Source: Planctomycetia bacterium (lineage in GTDB: Bacteria; Planctomycetota; Planctomycetia; Pirellulales; Thermoguttaceae). Taken from it: 64,000 nt of DNA. Under the pieces are notes generated by a model. The model saw only the letters and a list, made by a program, of their open reading frames with translations, did not search any database and was not told where the DNA came from. Location of the stretch: NCBI GenBank assembly GCA_030539295.1, contig JAUNSJ010000016.1, forward strand, positions 1-64,000, given 5' to 3'. The translations under genes and the position numbers were made by a program. Below are positions 1-8,483 of the stretch, one piece after another; position 1 is the first letter of the stretch; every line of letters starts with the position of its first letter.

Positions 1-2
1 AG

Positions 3-215
3 GATTCTGATTATGAGGATTCTGACCTCGAAGACGACTCGGAACAAGAGGACGAGAGCGACGATGAAGACGAAGAGAACGACGAAGACGAAGATCTTGA
101 CTTCGGCGACGACGAATTTGAGGACCCGACCGAGCCGGAGGAAGAGGATGATTCTGAGGACGAAGAGAATACTGACGAAGGGGACGAGGATTCTTTCGGT
201 GACTATCTTACCTAA
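3..215 (+). CDS. C-terminal tail of a highly acidic protein (partial)
   Basis: This is the 3' end of a gene that begins before the window. The reading frame starting at base 3 stays open for 70 codons and ends with TAA at 213-215. It encodes an almost uninterrupted run of Asp and Glu residues with a few Ser and Phe, ending in GDYLT. Such tails occur on some DNA-, RNA- or protein-binding proteins, but this fragment has no recognisable domain, so no function can be assigned. A terminator-like hairpin follows the stop codon. Frame choice rests on the acidic codon pattern and the clean stop; another frame is also open but encodes an implausible Arg/Thr-rich chain. Confidence 0.6.
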   Translation, partial: DSDYEDSDLEDDSEQEDESDDEDEENDEDEDLDFGDDEFEDPTEPEEEDDSEDEENTDEGDEDSFGDYLT

Positions 216-270
216 CGAGAGCGTTAACGTATTCTTTAGTCCGTGTCCCTCTCAGCGTTTTTCAATACAG

Positions 271-306
271 GCCGGGTCCAAGCGATGGGCCCGGCATCGG
301 TTTTTT
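271..306 (+). terminator. Intrinsic terminator after the acidic-tail gene
   Basis: A GC-rich stem (GCCGGGTCC at 271-279 against GGGCCCGGC up to 295, one wobble pair) is followed after a few bases by six T at 301-306. It lies between the stop at 215 and the next start at 379, so it most likely ends the upstream transcript. Confidence 0.7.
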
Positions 307-378
307 GCCCGACAAACCGGGCTCTAGATTCCACCATTTTCTATTCGCCCGGTTTTAACTGGGCAGAAGGAGCAGGTT

Positions 379-1188
379 ATGAAAAGGAGAATTCTCTCTT
401 TAGTGTTGTGTTTAGTTGTTTTGGACGTCTGTCTGGCGTATGCGGACGATCCTGCCCCGCAGACACCCAAGGAAACCCGGGAACTGTTTAATGGTCACTC
501 ACTGGAGGGGTGGTATACCTTTATCAAAGACCGTGGTGTTAATGACGACCCGAAGGGTGTTTTTACCGTTACCGATGGTATGATCCACATAACAGGCGAA
601 GAATTCGGATGTATAACAACGGAAGAGGCCTTTTGCGATTATCGAATTATCGTTGAGTACAAGTGGGGCGAGAAGCGGTGGCCACCTCGTCAGTCCTGTA
701 CGCGTGACAGTGGTCTGTTGGTTCACTCCGTGGGGGCCGACGGAGCCTTTGGCGGAACCTGGCTCTACTCAATTGAGGCCAATATAATCGAAGGGGGAGT
801 TGGTGACTTTATTGTCGTCGGCGACGGGTCGGATCAATTTTCCATTACGGTCGAAACCGCACCAGAGCAATCTCCGCAAGGACAATTTATCTGGCAGCAA
901 GGGGGAAAAGCCGAAACCATAAACCAGGGTCGCGTCGACTGGTTTGCCCGGGACCCCAAGTGGTCCGATACGGCCGATTTTCGTGGCCAAAATGATGTGG
1001 ACCTTCCCCATGGCCAATGGAATACCCTGGAAGTCGTTGCCGAGGGCGATACGTTGGACGTCTTTGTTAATGGTACACTCGTCAATCAGGCGAGCAAGGT
1101 CCGGCCCTCGTCCGGCCGCATTCAGATACAGTCGGAGGCAGCCGAAATTTTTATACGCAGGATAACACTTGCCCCGCTGTCGAAATAG
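379..1188 (+). CDS. Secreted DUF1080 (3-keto-disaccharide hydrolase-like) protein
   Basis: A 269-residue protein with an N-terminal signal peptide (basic MKRR then a hydrophobic stretch to about residue 22) followed by one DUF1080 / 3-keto-glycoside hydrolase-like domain. The domain opens with the typical LFNGHSLEGWY motif near residue 36, has a RDSGLLVHS stretch in the middle and ends with the VFVNG...SGRIQIQSE beta-strand pattern of this jelly-roll fold. The family is strongly expanded in planctomycetes; some members cleave 3-keto-glycosides, others are only presumed to bind or cleave sugars. An AAGGAG ribosome binding site precedes the ATG. It appears to be a single-gene unit. Family assignment is firm; the substrate is unknown. 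Confidence 0.85.
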   Translation: MKRRILSLVLCLVVLDVCLAYADDPAPQTPKETRELFNGHSLEGWYTFIKDRGVNDDPKGVFTVTDGMIHITGEEFGCITTEEAFCDYRIIVEYKWGEKRWPPRQSCTRDSGLLVHSVGADGAFGGTWLYSIEANIIEGGVGDFIVVGDGSDQFSITVETAPEQSPQGQFIWQQGGKAETINQGRVDWFARDPKWSDTADFRGQNDVDLPHGQWNTLEVVAEGDTLDVFVNGTLVNQASKVRPSSGRIQIQSEAAEIFIRRITLAPLSK

Positions 1189-1427
1189 TAAAGGCGGCTC
1201 TCAGCAACGGTTTTACCTGATGCATTTCTCCGCGCGGCGGTTGGCGTGCACCCCTGGCATAAAAAAACTTCAGGCACCCCCCTTTTCAAGAAAGGGAAAA
1301 GAGGTAAACTGGTCTTTCTTGGGTATTGTGGGAATTGATTCCCTGCCAAGCTCAAGAGAGACAAAAGTGTGTAGGTGAAATTTGTTTCAACCTTTGATAA
1401 AAGTAGTGTAGTAATTGGTGAAGATTT

Positions 1428-1709
1428 ATGTCAAAACCTCCGGCATTTAAGAAGAATCGTATTAACCGTAAACGAACCAAGACGAAGATTCGCGTTAAGA
1501 AGCGAGATCCGTTGTTTGTTGATGGTGAACGTCCGCATCCGATGTTTGTCGATTATAAGGATGTTGAACTGCTCAAGAAGTTGACGAGTCGTCAAGGTAA
1601 GATTATCAGCCGACGTAAAACCGGTTGCTGTGCCGTGAGTCAGCATGCCGTCGCGGCTGCGATCAAACGAGCCCGGTTTATGGCTCTTATGCCTTATATT
1701 GGTGACTAA
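1428..1709 (+). CDS. rpsR: 30S ribosomal protein bS18
   Basis: A 93-residue basic protein. The C-terminal half carries the S18 signature: [10 protein letters not shown], then a segment ending in a conserved IKRAR and ALMPYIGD close to the family's usual ending. The N-terminal extension is Lys/Arg-rich. S18 binds the 30S platform next to S6. In many bacteria it sits with rpsF, ssb and rplI; here it stands alone, with 239 bp upstream and 249 bp downstream free of genes. The residues [11 protein letters not shown] replace the commoner RITG form but keep the expected spacing. Confidence 0.93.
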   Translation: MSKPPAFKKNRINRKRTKTKIRVKKRDPLFVDGERPHPMFVDYKDVELLKKLTSRQGKIISRRKTGCCAVSQHAVAAAIKRARFMALMPYIGD

Positions 1710-1958
1710 GAAGCCAGGTTAAAGCTTCCGATTGGTAAGAGGTAAGGCACATATTTCCTCTTGCCGGTTACCATCGCAACAGGTTTTGTGATACAAGCAG
1801 ATAAAGAGACGGCGAACGAAGTTTAATTCGTGACGTAGCGGTTCTTTCTGTTTCTGTCGCAAAACCTTTGTTGTTTTTATTATCCAAGTCAACCCGGTTC
1901 CTAAGGCAATCCGGGCAGAACGTAGAGACAAGAGCCCGACTGGAAGGAGAACGCGTCC

Positions 1959-2849
1959 ATGATGGAAAAGGCGATCGAAAAGGCGGATACGCTCATAGAA
2001 GCCATGAAGTGGATTCGAGAGCACCGCGATAAGGTGACCGTAATAAAGCTCGGCGGCAGCCTCATGGAAGATACCGTGGCCATGATGCATCTGCTGGTCG
2101 ATACGGTCTTTATGGAAACGGTTGGTATGAAGCCGGTCATTGTGCATGGCGGTGGTAATGCCATAAGTCAAGCCATGACAGAAGCGGGGATTAAGCCGCA
2201 TTTCGTGCAAGGCCGACGCTATACCGACGCCGACTCGCTCGCTATTGTCCGACGTGTTTTGGCCGATGAAATCCCACTGGCTTTGGCGGAACAGATACGG
2301 GAATTCGGGGGTCAGGCGGAAATTCTCTCCGACTGCCGCGGCACAAACGTTCTCTACGGCAAGAAGCTCGAACTGGCCGACGAAAACGGCACACCGATCG
2401 ACCTCGGCTTCGTCGGCACGGTGACCCGGGTCAATACGGATCGGATTATGGAGTTGAGCGATAAGGGAATCATTCCGATTATCCCATCGTATACACTCGT
2501 CGACGACGGAAGCGGTCAGGGGCTTAATGTCAATGCCGATACGGCGGCCAACGAAGTTGCCAAAGCACTCAAGGCGGATAAACTTGTTTACGTTAGTGAG
2601 GTCAATGGCGTCCGCACGGACCCGAACGATCCGGCCTCCATGATCAACTCGCTAACCGCAGAGCAGGCGCGCAAACTACTCTCATCCGGGTCCATTGTCG
2701 GCGGTATGATTCCCAAGATACAGGCCTGCCTTGAATCCATTGAGCGCGGCGTCGATAAGATCCACATTATTAACGGGCGACTCCGGCATTCGCTCCTGCT
2801 CGAAATCTTTACGAGTCAAGGAGTTGGAACGGAAATCACCACAAAATAG
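1959..2849 (+). CDS. argB: Acetylglutamate kinase
   Basis: ArgB phosphorylates N-acetyl-L-glutamate, the second step of arginine biosynthesis in the cytoplasm. The 296 residues match the amino acid kinase fold: KLGGSLMED near residue 29 (phosphate binding), [11 protein letters not shown] near residue 60 (substrate loop), [16 protein letters not shown] near residue 190 and the C-terminal GGMIPKI that is diagnostic for the family. A GGAAGGAG ribosome binding site lies 9 bp before the ATG at 1959; the second Met directly after it is an alternative. The gene starts an operon with argD 63 bp downstream and argF overlapping argD. No argC or argJ lies in the window. Confidence 0.95.
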   Translation: MMEKAIEKADTLIEAMKWIREHRDKVTVIKLGGSLMEDTVAMMHLLVDTVFMETVGMKPVIVHGGGNAISQAMTEAGIKPHFVQGRRYTDADSLAIVRRVLADEIPLALAEQIREFGGQAEILSDCRGTNVLYGKKLELADENGTPIDLGFVGTVTRVNTDRIMELSDKGIIPIIPSYTLVDDGSGQGLNVNADTAANEVAKALKADKLVYVSEVNGVRTDPNDPASMINSLTAEQARKLLSSGSIVGGMIPKIQACLESIERGVDKIHIINGRLRHSLLLEIFTSQGVGTEITTK

Positions 2850-2912
2850 AACAGCCTCAACAGAGAGCACGGGCGAAGCGGCCCGACTGCTCCGGGCCTG
2901 GAAAGATATAAT

Positions 2913-4109
2913 ATGGCACGCAATTCACAAGAGATTATTTCCCTGTTTAAAGAATCCGTCATCCCGAACTATACGCGGTATCCCGTTGCCCTGGTCCGAG
3001 GCGACGGACCCTGGGTCTGGGACGCCGAAGGCAATCGCTATCTCGATTTCTTTCCGGGCTGGGGCTGCAATCTGTTTGGCCATTGCCCTAAACCGGTTGT
3101 CAAAGCGATCCAGGAACAGGCAGCGCGACTGATCCATATTCCGAACTCCTGGTACACGGAAGAACAGGGCGTCTGGGCCAAGATGCTCTGCGATCGCAGT
3201 TTTCACGGACAGGCATTCTTCTGTAACTCCGGAACCGAGGCCAATGAAGCGGCCATAAAGCTGGTCCGACTCCATTTTGCGGCGGAGCATCGTTACAAGA
3301 TCATCACATTTCAAGGCGCATTTCACGGTCGGACCATGGGTTCCATTTCCGCCACAGGTCAGGCGAAATATCATCAGGGTATTGAGCCGCTCCTGCCCGG
3401 TTTTACGTATGTGCCCTTTGGTGACTTGGCAGCCACGGAAGCGGCGATTGACGACGAAACGGCAGCCATTATGGTCGAACCGATCCAGGGCGAAGGGGGG
3501 GTTCGCATACCTCCCGAAGGGTTCCTCGCCGGACTGCGTAAGTTGTGCGATGAAAAGAACTTACTTTTGGTCTTTGACGAGGTTCAGGCAGGCTGTGCCC
3601 GCACGGGCCATTGGTTCGCGTATCAATATTTTGGGGTCGAGCCGGATGTTATGACCCTTGCCAAGGCGATCGCCAGTGGAGTCGCCGCCGGCGCTATGCT
3701 CACGAAGAAAGAAATTGCGCCGAGTTTACGGCCTGGTATGCACGCGTCGACTTTTGGTGGTAATCCTCTGGCCGCTGCCGCGGGTATCGCCACGATTAAA
3801 ATGGTGGAAGAGGAAGGGCTCCTCGAAAAGGGGAAACTCATGGCGAAGCACGTCAAGTCACGTCTGGACGCCATGGCCGAAAGTATCGACCTGATTCAGG
3901 AAATTCGCGTCGTCGGTACCATGATTGGTATTGAACTGCGAATAGAAGGCGCTCCTTTTGTGGAAGCCTGTATGAAAAAGGGCCTCTTGATAAACTGCAC
4001 ACATGGCAACGTGATTCGTCTGCTCCCGGCGGTCAATACCCCTCTTGACGTCATGGACCAGGGCCTCGACATAATCGAAGAAGCATTCCGGAAAGGAGTG
4101 ACATCATGA
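2913..4109 (+). CDS. argD: Acetylornithine aminotransferase
   Basis: ArgD is a PLP enzyme that converts N-acetylglutamate 5-semialdehyde to N-acetylornithine with glutamate as amino donor. The 398 residues show the class III aminotransferase order: the substrate region LDFFPGWGCNLFGHCP near residue 50, FCNSGTEANEAAIKLVR near residue 105, GAFHGRTMG near residue 140, FDEVQAGCARTG near residue 220 and the PLP-lysine segment TLAKAIASG near residue 250. It sits between argB and argF, and its TGA stop overlaps the argF ATG by four bases (ATGA), which implies translational coupling. A GGAAAG site precedes the start. Confidence 0.94.
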   Translation: MARNSQEIISLFKESVIPNYTRYPVALVRGDGPWVWDAEGNRYLDFFPGWGCNLFGHCPKPVVKAIQEQAARLIHIPNSWYTEEQGVWAKMLCDRSFHGQAFFCNSGTEANEAAIKLVRLHFAAEHRYKIITFQGAFHGRTMGSISATGQAKYHQGIEPLLPGFTYVPFGDLAATEAAIDDETAAIMVEPIQGEGGVRIPPEGFLAGLRKLCDEKNLLLVFDEVQAGCARTGHWFAYQYFGVEPDVMTLAKAIASGVAAGAMLTKKEIAPSLRPGMHASTFGGNPLAAAAGIATIKMVEEEGLLEKGKLMAKHVKSRLDAMAESIDLIQEIRVVGTMIGIELRIEGAPFVEACMKKGLLINCTHGNVIRLLPAVNTPLDVMDQGLDIIEEAFRKGVTS

Positions 4110-5056
4110 AAGCGACCGGTCGTCATTTTATTACCCTCTCTGATGTTCGGCAGCAGGAGCTGGACCGCATCTTTGACCTGGCACGCACGCTCAAAGCGGA
4201 TATGGCCGCCGGTAAGCGTCCGAAATTGCTCGAAGGGCGTGTTCTCGGCCTCATCTTTGAGAAGATGTCCCTGCGCACACGTGTCAGTTTCGAAGCCGGT
4301 ATGGCGCAACTCGGGGGCGCGACAATCTTTCTGGAAGATCAACACATTGGATTTGGCAAGCGGGAAAGTGTGGCCGATATAAGTCGAGTCTTGAGTTCCA
4401 TGGTCGACGCCATTGCGTTTCGGGCCAAGAAACACAGCTCCGTTACGCAACTGGCCTCCTACAGCTACTGCCCTGTCATTAATGCGCTGACCGATCGCGC
4501 GCATCCCTGTCAGGCTCTGGCCGACCTGCTGACGATTCAGGAGGAGTTCGGCCACCTCAATGGCCTGCGAATCGCGTGGGTTGGCGATTCCAATAATGTT
4601 GCGGCCTCTCTTATCGCCGCCTCGGCCATGATGGGCGCGCAAGTTGTTGTCTCCTCGCCTGCCGATTATCAGTTCAGCAGTGAGGAAGTTGCCCGGCTCA
4701 CCGCGGTGGAAAAACGGCCTGGCTTCTCTCTGGAGTTTGAACCTGACCCCAAAAAAGCCGTTGCCGGTGCCGACGTCATCTACACGGACGTCTGGGTCAG
4801 TATGGGACAGGAGAGTGAAGAGGCGGTCCGCTGCAAAGTCTTTGCCCCATATCAGGTTAACGGGGACCTTATGGCCGCCACAGGCAAGAAGGAGACGATC
4901 TTCCTGCACTGCCTGCCAGCGCGTCGCGGCCTGGAAGTCACCGACGAAGTTATGGACGGCCCGCAAAGTCGAATCGTCGAGCAGGCGGCCAACCGAATGC
5001 ATGCGCAAAAGGGCCTGCTCGTCTGGCTTATGACAGAAGCGAAAGCGGACGCATAA
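4106..5056 (+). CDS. argF: Ornithine carbamoyltransferase
   Basis: ArgF joins carbamoyl phosphate and ornithine to form citrulline. The 316 residues hold the family motifs: FEKMSLRTRVSFEAG near residue 52 (carbamoyl phosphate binding; SLRT in place of the commoner STRT, a variant known in some members), HPCQALADL near residue 133, the Rossmann-like WVGDSNNVAASL near residue 158 and HCLPARRG near residue 272 (ornithine site, with the catalytic Cys). An AAAGGAG site precedes the start inside argD. It is the last gene of the argBDF operon; 184 bp with no obvious terminator separate it from the next gene. Confidence 0.95.
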   Translation: MKATGRHFITLSDVRQQELDRIFDLARTLKADMAAGKRPKLLEGRVLGLIFEKMSLRTRVSFEAGMAQLGGATIFLEDQHIGFGKRESVADISRVLSSMVDAIAFRAKKHSSVTQLASYSYCPVINALTDRAHPCQALADLLTIQEEFGHLNGLRIAWVGDSNNVAASLIAASAMMGAQVVVSSPADYQFSSEEVARLTAVEKRPGFSLEFEPDPKKAVAGADVIYTDVWVSMGQESEEAVRCKVFAPYQVNGDLMAATGKKETIFLHCLPARRGLEVTDEVMDGPQSRIVEQAANRMHAQKGLLVWLMTEAKADA

Positions 5057-5240
5057 GAGCCTTACGGGAGTCGCGGGAGTTCGGGCAGGAAGTCCGCTCC
5101 CGGCCTGAGGATCGGTCCGGTTCCCGGTCGCCTCCTCTTGTTGTCACGAAGTCAACGCCGAAGAAGCCTGCCGGCTCTTTCGTCCTGGGGCACAACGTGT
5201 CAGGCAGGAGCCGACGAATTGAGCGAAGAAAGGATTGGTT

Positions 5241-7028
5241 ATGCACTATCCCTGGTGGTATATTCCCGGACTGACGGCCCCTATGCTCATTGCCATCGTC
5301 GCGGTCGTTCACGTTATCGTCTCGCATTATGCGGTAGGAGGCGGTCTTCTTCTGGCCTTGGAGAACGGGCACGCACTGCGTCAAGGGGACGAAGCCTATC
5401 GCAACTACTGGAAGAAACATGCGAAATTCTTCATTCTGCTGACCGTTGTCTTCGGCGCGATAACGGGAGTTGGCATATGGTGGACGATTGGACTGGCCTC
5501 GCCACTGGCAACGGAATTTCTGATAAGGACGTTTGTTTTCGGCTGGGCGATAGAATGGTGTTTTTTCATTCTTGAGCTAGTCGCGGCGTTCGGCTTCTAT
5601 TACTTTTGGACGCGACTTAAGCCGCGTACGCACGCGATTATGGGCTGGATTTACGGCCTGTCGGCGTGGATTTCACTGGTGTTAATAACCGGGATAACCG
5701 CGTTCATGCTCAATAGTGGCACACTCTTGGGTCAGCTCGACCTGGCTGCTGACCCTTATGCCGTTGGTACGTTCTGGCAGTCGTTTCTGAACGCGCAATT
5801 GATTCCGCAAACGGTGTTGAGAACGGGCGGCGCGCTCATTTTGGCTACCTTTTACGTCTATTTACACGCGTCGCTGTGCGAGAGCAACGCTGCGGTCCGC
5901 GAGAAAGTGGTGCGTCGCATGAGAATTCCTTCGCTGCTTGGCGTCCTTTTGCTCCTGACCGGCCTGGTCGGTTGGTTCTGGTTCCTCCCGTCGTCCAGCT
6001 TGACCATGCTCCAGAGTGCGGCGGCCATGAATATTTTTGGCGGTCTGTTCCTCGCTGTTTTTGTTGCCATTGTGTTACTGCTTTGGGTGGGGCCGATCCG
6101 CAATCCGCAGAAGATGACAACGGGTCTGGCCCTGGCTCTCTTTCTGTTCGGACTGGCTGGTGTCGGAATCGGTGAGTTCGTCCGGGAAGCTGTCCGTAAG
6201 CCGTTTATCGTCGACCGGCTCGTCTACGGCCATCAGATTTTCACAAGCGAAGTCAATTCAGTGCGGAGTCGTGGCGTTCTGGAAAGCGGTCTTTGGACCC
6301 GGCTCTATTTGGAGCAACTTCAGGAGAAGTATCCCAATTTGAAACTGGCGCCGAAGCGTCCGGTGCAATCTTTCTTTCCGGCCAAGTCGCCAATGTCGAG
6401 CCACATTATGCCGATTCCGTCTGTTCTTGACCTGTCGTCGAGCGAGGATTCGGTTATAAGGCAGACGCAACTTCAACTCCAGATGGGCGGTAATCCGCAG
6501 CCGGCAAGTCCGCCGGTCGGCCAGGCACTTCCGCTTGACGACTCCTACAATTTTCAGCCGACGGCGCTAACGGCGAACTATCAGGCCCCAGCCGCCGAGG
6601 CGCCGCGTGCCAGTGCGGAGGAGGCTCTGCCACTTCCGGAAGACCCGGCAGCGGAATCCGTTGCGACAGACGCGGAGCAGGTCGCGCCGGAACCGCCGAA
6701 AGTCGCTCGGCCCATTGAACAGGGAATTATCACCGGGAATCAGGATATGCTCCTCATTGCGGAGGACGACCGGATCGCCGCCGGGCGGGTGCTCTTTATG
6801 TACCATTGTAACGACTGCCACGCGTCGGAGTTCGGTTATAGTGCCGTCGCACCCATGCTGACCGGGAAACGACGTGACGAGATACGCCATTTTCTCGTTC
6901 ATCTGAATCGGCCGGGTTTTTATATGCCCCCTTGGTGCGGGACCCTGGTCGAAGCGGAATTACTCACCGATTACCTGCTTTCGATTCGACCGGATATGCC
7001 ACATAATCTGGAAGTCGATATTCAATAA
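5241..7028 (+). CDS. Cytochrome bd-superfamily subunit I fused to cytochrome c
   Basis: A large integral membrane protein of about 595 residues. The first ~330 residues form roughly nine membrane helices and resemble the CydA core: His24 and His29 in the first helix, and EWCFFILE (Glu105, Glu112) at the place of the paired acidic residues of CydA. The Q-loop signature GRQPW of true quinol oxidases is not seen. After a Pro/Ala-rich linker comes a cytochrome c domain with CNDCH (Cys523, Cys526, His527), a probable Met539 ligand and the PPWCGTL...LTDYL ending. This layout fits the 'other' (OR) branch of the bd superfamily, which may take electrons from cytochrome c; that placement is inference. 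The ATG at 5241 follows AAAGGA. The partner gene lies 25 bp downstream. Confidence 0.75.
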   Translation: MHYPWWYIPGLTAPMLIAIVAVVHVIVSHYAVGGGLLLALENGHALRQGDEAYRNYWKKHAKFFILLTVVFGAITGVGIWWTIGLASPLATEFLIRTFVFGWAIEWCFFILELVAAFGFYYFWTRLKPRTHAIMGWIYGLSAWISLVLITGITAFMLNSGTLLGQLDLAADPYAVGTFWQSFLNAQLIPQTVLRTGGALILATFYVYLHASLCESNAAVREKVVRRMRIPSLLGVLLLLTGLVGWFWFLPSSSLTMLQSAAAMNIFGGLFLAVFVAIVLLLWVGPIRNPQKMTTGLALALFLFGLAGVGIGEFVREAVRKPFIVDRLVYGHQIFTSEVNSVRSRGVLESGLWTRLYLEQLQEKYPNLKLAPKRPVQSFFPAKSPMSSHIMPIPSVLDLSSSEDSVIRQTQLQLQMGGNPQPASPPVGQALPLDDSYNFQPTALTANYQAPAAEAPRASAEEALPLPEDPAAESVATDAEQVAPEPPKVARPIEQGIITGNQDMLLIAEDDRIAAGRVLFMYHCNDCHASEFGYSAVAPMLTGKRRDEIRHFLVHLNRPGFYMPPWCGTLVEAELLTDYLLSIRPDMPHNLEVDIQ

Positions 7029-7053
7029 TACCTGTAGACAAAGAGGAAACGCC

Positions 7054-8382
7054 ATGCCTGTTCTGGACCCCGCACAACTGTCCGCACTTCCGGCTCCGCT
7101 GTGGTTTATCACCCTGTTTAAGATAATCGGGTTCGTTCTGCACTTATTGGCCATGAACCTGTGGCTCGTCGGCTTGCCACTGGCGCTACTTCTCTATCTG
7201 TGCGGAGGAGCGAACGGTCGAACGTTTGCCCGGCGTCTGCTCAAGCAAATGCCGATTATTATGGCCCTGGGCGTCAATTTTGGAATTGTGCCACTGCTGT
7301 TTGTGCAGACGGCGTGGTACAAACCGTTCTATACGTCCACGATTCTGCTGGCGGTTCACTGGTTCGCGATTCTGCTGCTGGTTATGGTCGGCTACTACGC
7401 ACTGTATGCCTGTTCACATCTGGTCGATAAGGAGGCGGCCCGATGGAAGGTCTGGCTCTGCGGTACGATTCCGGTGCTCTGTCTGACGGCCAGTGGACTC
7501 ATCTTCGCGAGCGTCTGGACCTTTATGGCCTGCCCGGACGCCTGGCCTGCCGTCTGGGAGAAGACGTTCGCATCTGGGGCCGTTTCCGGACTCGGTACCT
7601 TCTGGCGTAATCCGCAAGTCTTTGTCCGGTTTGGTATTGTTGCTGGACTTGCTCTGCTGACAACCGGATTCTGGACACTCTTCGACGCCCGATTCCTCAT
7701 GGTCAGCGGAGGTTCGTCCGAGGGGGCCGTCACGTCTGGTGCCAAGTCCGCGGCGCCGCGACCGGTACAGCAATCGGTTCCGAAATTGAGTAAGAAGGAG
7801 AAGAAGCGTCGCCGTATGCAAGGGTTGGAAGACGACGATTTCGACGAGGAATACGCGGCCCTGGAGGCGGAAGAAAAAGCGCAGCAAGAGGCCAAGAGCA
7901 AAAGCCATCCGGCACCGGCAGGTTCAAACTACGAGAGCTGGTCACTTCGCTTTGCCACGTCGCTCATCTGGCTTGGCGCGCTGGCCGCTGGTGGTCTTAC
8001 GTGGTACTATTACTTCGTCCAGCTCGATTCGAAGGCACTTACCCTCACCTGGCTCTACAGTTCGCCGTGGAAATGGCTGCTCTGGGGGACTATTTGTGCC
8101 CCGCTCTTGACCGCGGGGTTGGCTACGCTAGGCCAGTGGGGAAAATTGTCACGCTCGCCGCTTGTCTTGGCCATAACGCTTTCTCATCTAACGACTTTGG
8201 CCGCTTATGCCACAACGCGTCAGCTGGTTCAGAACTGTCAACTGGCCTCCTGGTGGAACGTAACCGTCCTGCCCGAAGCGACACAATGGAGTCCCCTGTA
8301 CGCCTTTGTCGGGGTCTTTGCCTTTACGCTGCTCGTCATTCTCTGGATGATTCGGCAGATGGCAAGGGCGTCGAAAGCATAA
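7054..8382 (+). CDS. Second membrane subunit of the bd-superfamily unit
   Basis: A 442-residue membrane protein with about eight hydrophobic helices in two blocks (residues ~15-225 and ~300-435). Between the blocks lies a long charged insert rich in Lys and Glu (KKEKKRRRMQ followed by an acidic stretch), probably cytoplasmic. It starts 25 bp after the cytochrome c-fused CydA-like gene with an AGAGGA ribosome binding site, so the two are surely cotranscribed. The first helices resemble the N-terminal part of CydA-like proteins (histidines in FVLHLLAMNLW and LAVHWFAI), and it may be the CydA' or CydB-like partner of the complex. I recognise it mainly by position and topology, so the exact family remains uncertain. 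Confidence 0.6.
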   Translation: MPVLDPAQLSALPAPLWFITLFKIIGFVLHLLAMNLWLVGLPLALLLYLCGGANGRTFARRLLKQMPIIMALGVNFGIVPLLFVQTAWYKPFYTSTILLAVHWFAILLLVMVGYYALYACSHLVDKEAARWKVWLCGTIPVLCLTASGLIFASVWTFMACPDAWPAVWEKTFASGAVSGLGTFWRNPQVFVRFGIVAGLALLTTGFWTLFDARFLMVSGGSSEGAVTSGAKSAAPRPVQQSVPKLSKKEKKRRRMQGLEDDDFDEEYAALEAEEKAQQEAKSKSHPAPAGSNYESWSLRFATSLIWLGALAAGGLTWYYYFVQLDSKALTLTWLYSSPWKWLLWGTICAPLLTAGLATLGQWGKLSRSPLVLAITLSHLTTLAAYATTRQLVQNCQLASWWNVTVLPEATQWSPLYAFVGVFAFTLLVILWMIRQMARASKA

Positions 8383-8399
8383 CGTGCTAAAAAGACGTT

Positions 8400-8439
8400 G
8401 TCCTCCGGCAGACACGGTATTAAGAGCCTGACGGAGGAC
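8400..8439. terminator. Perfect inverted repeat between convergent genes
   Basis: GTCCTCCG (8400-8407) pairs exactly with CGGAGGAC (8432-8439) across a 24-base loop. On the minus strand it is followed by a CTTTTTAG run, so it could terminate the minus-strand gene ending at 8484; on the plus strand no T-run follows. It probably separates the convergent bd-type and DapA-like units. Confidence 0.45.
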
Positions 8440-8483
8440 GTGAATTAAAAAAATCGTAGGCAAAAAGAGGTAGGCAAAACGGG

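Noticed and set aside
3896-5008. 370-codon minus-strand frame opposite argD and argF
   Set aside because: It is fully antisense to two well conserved enzymes, has His/Arg-rich composition and no recognisable domain.
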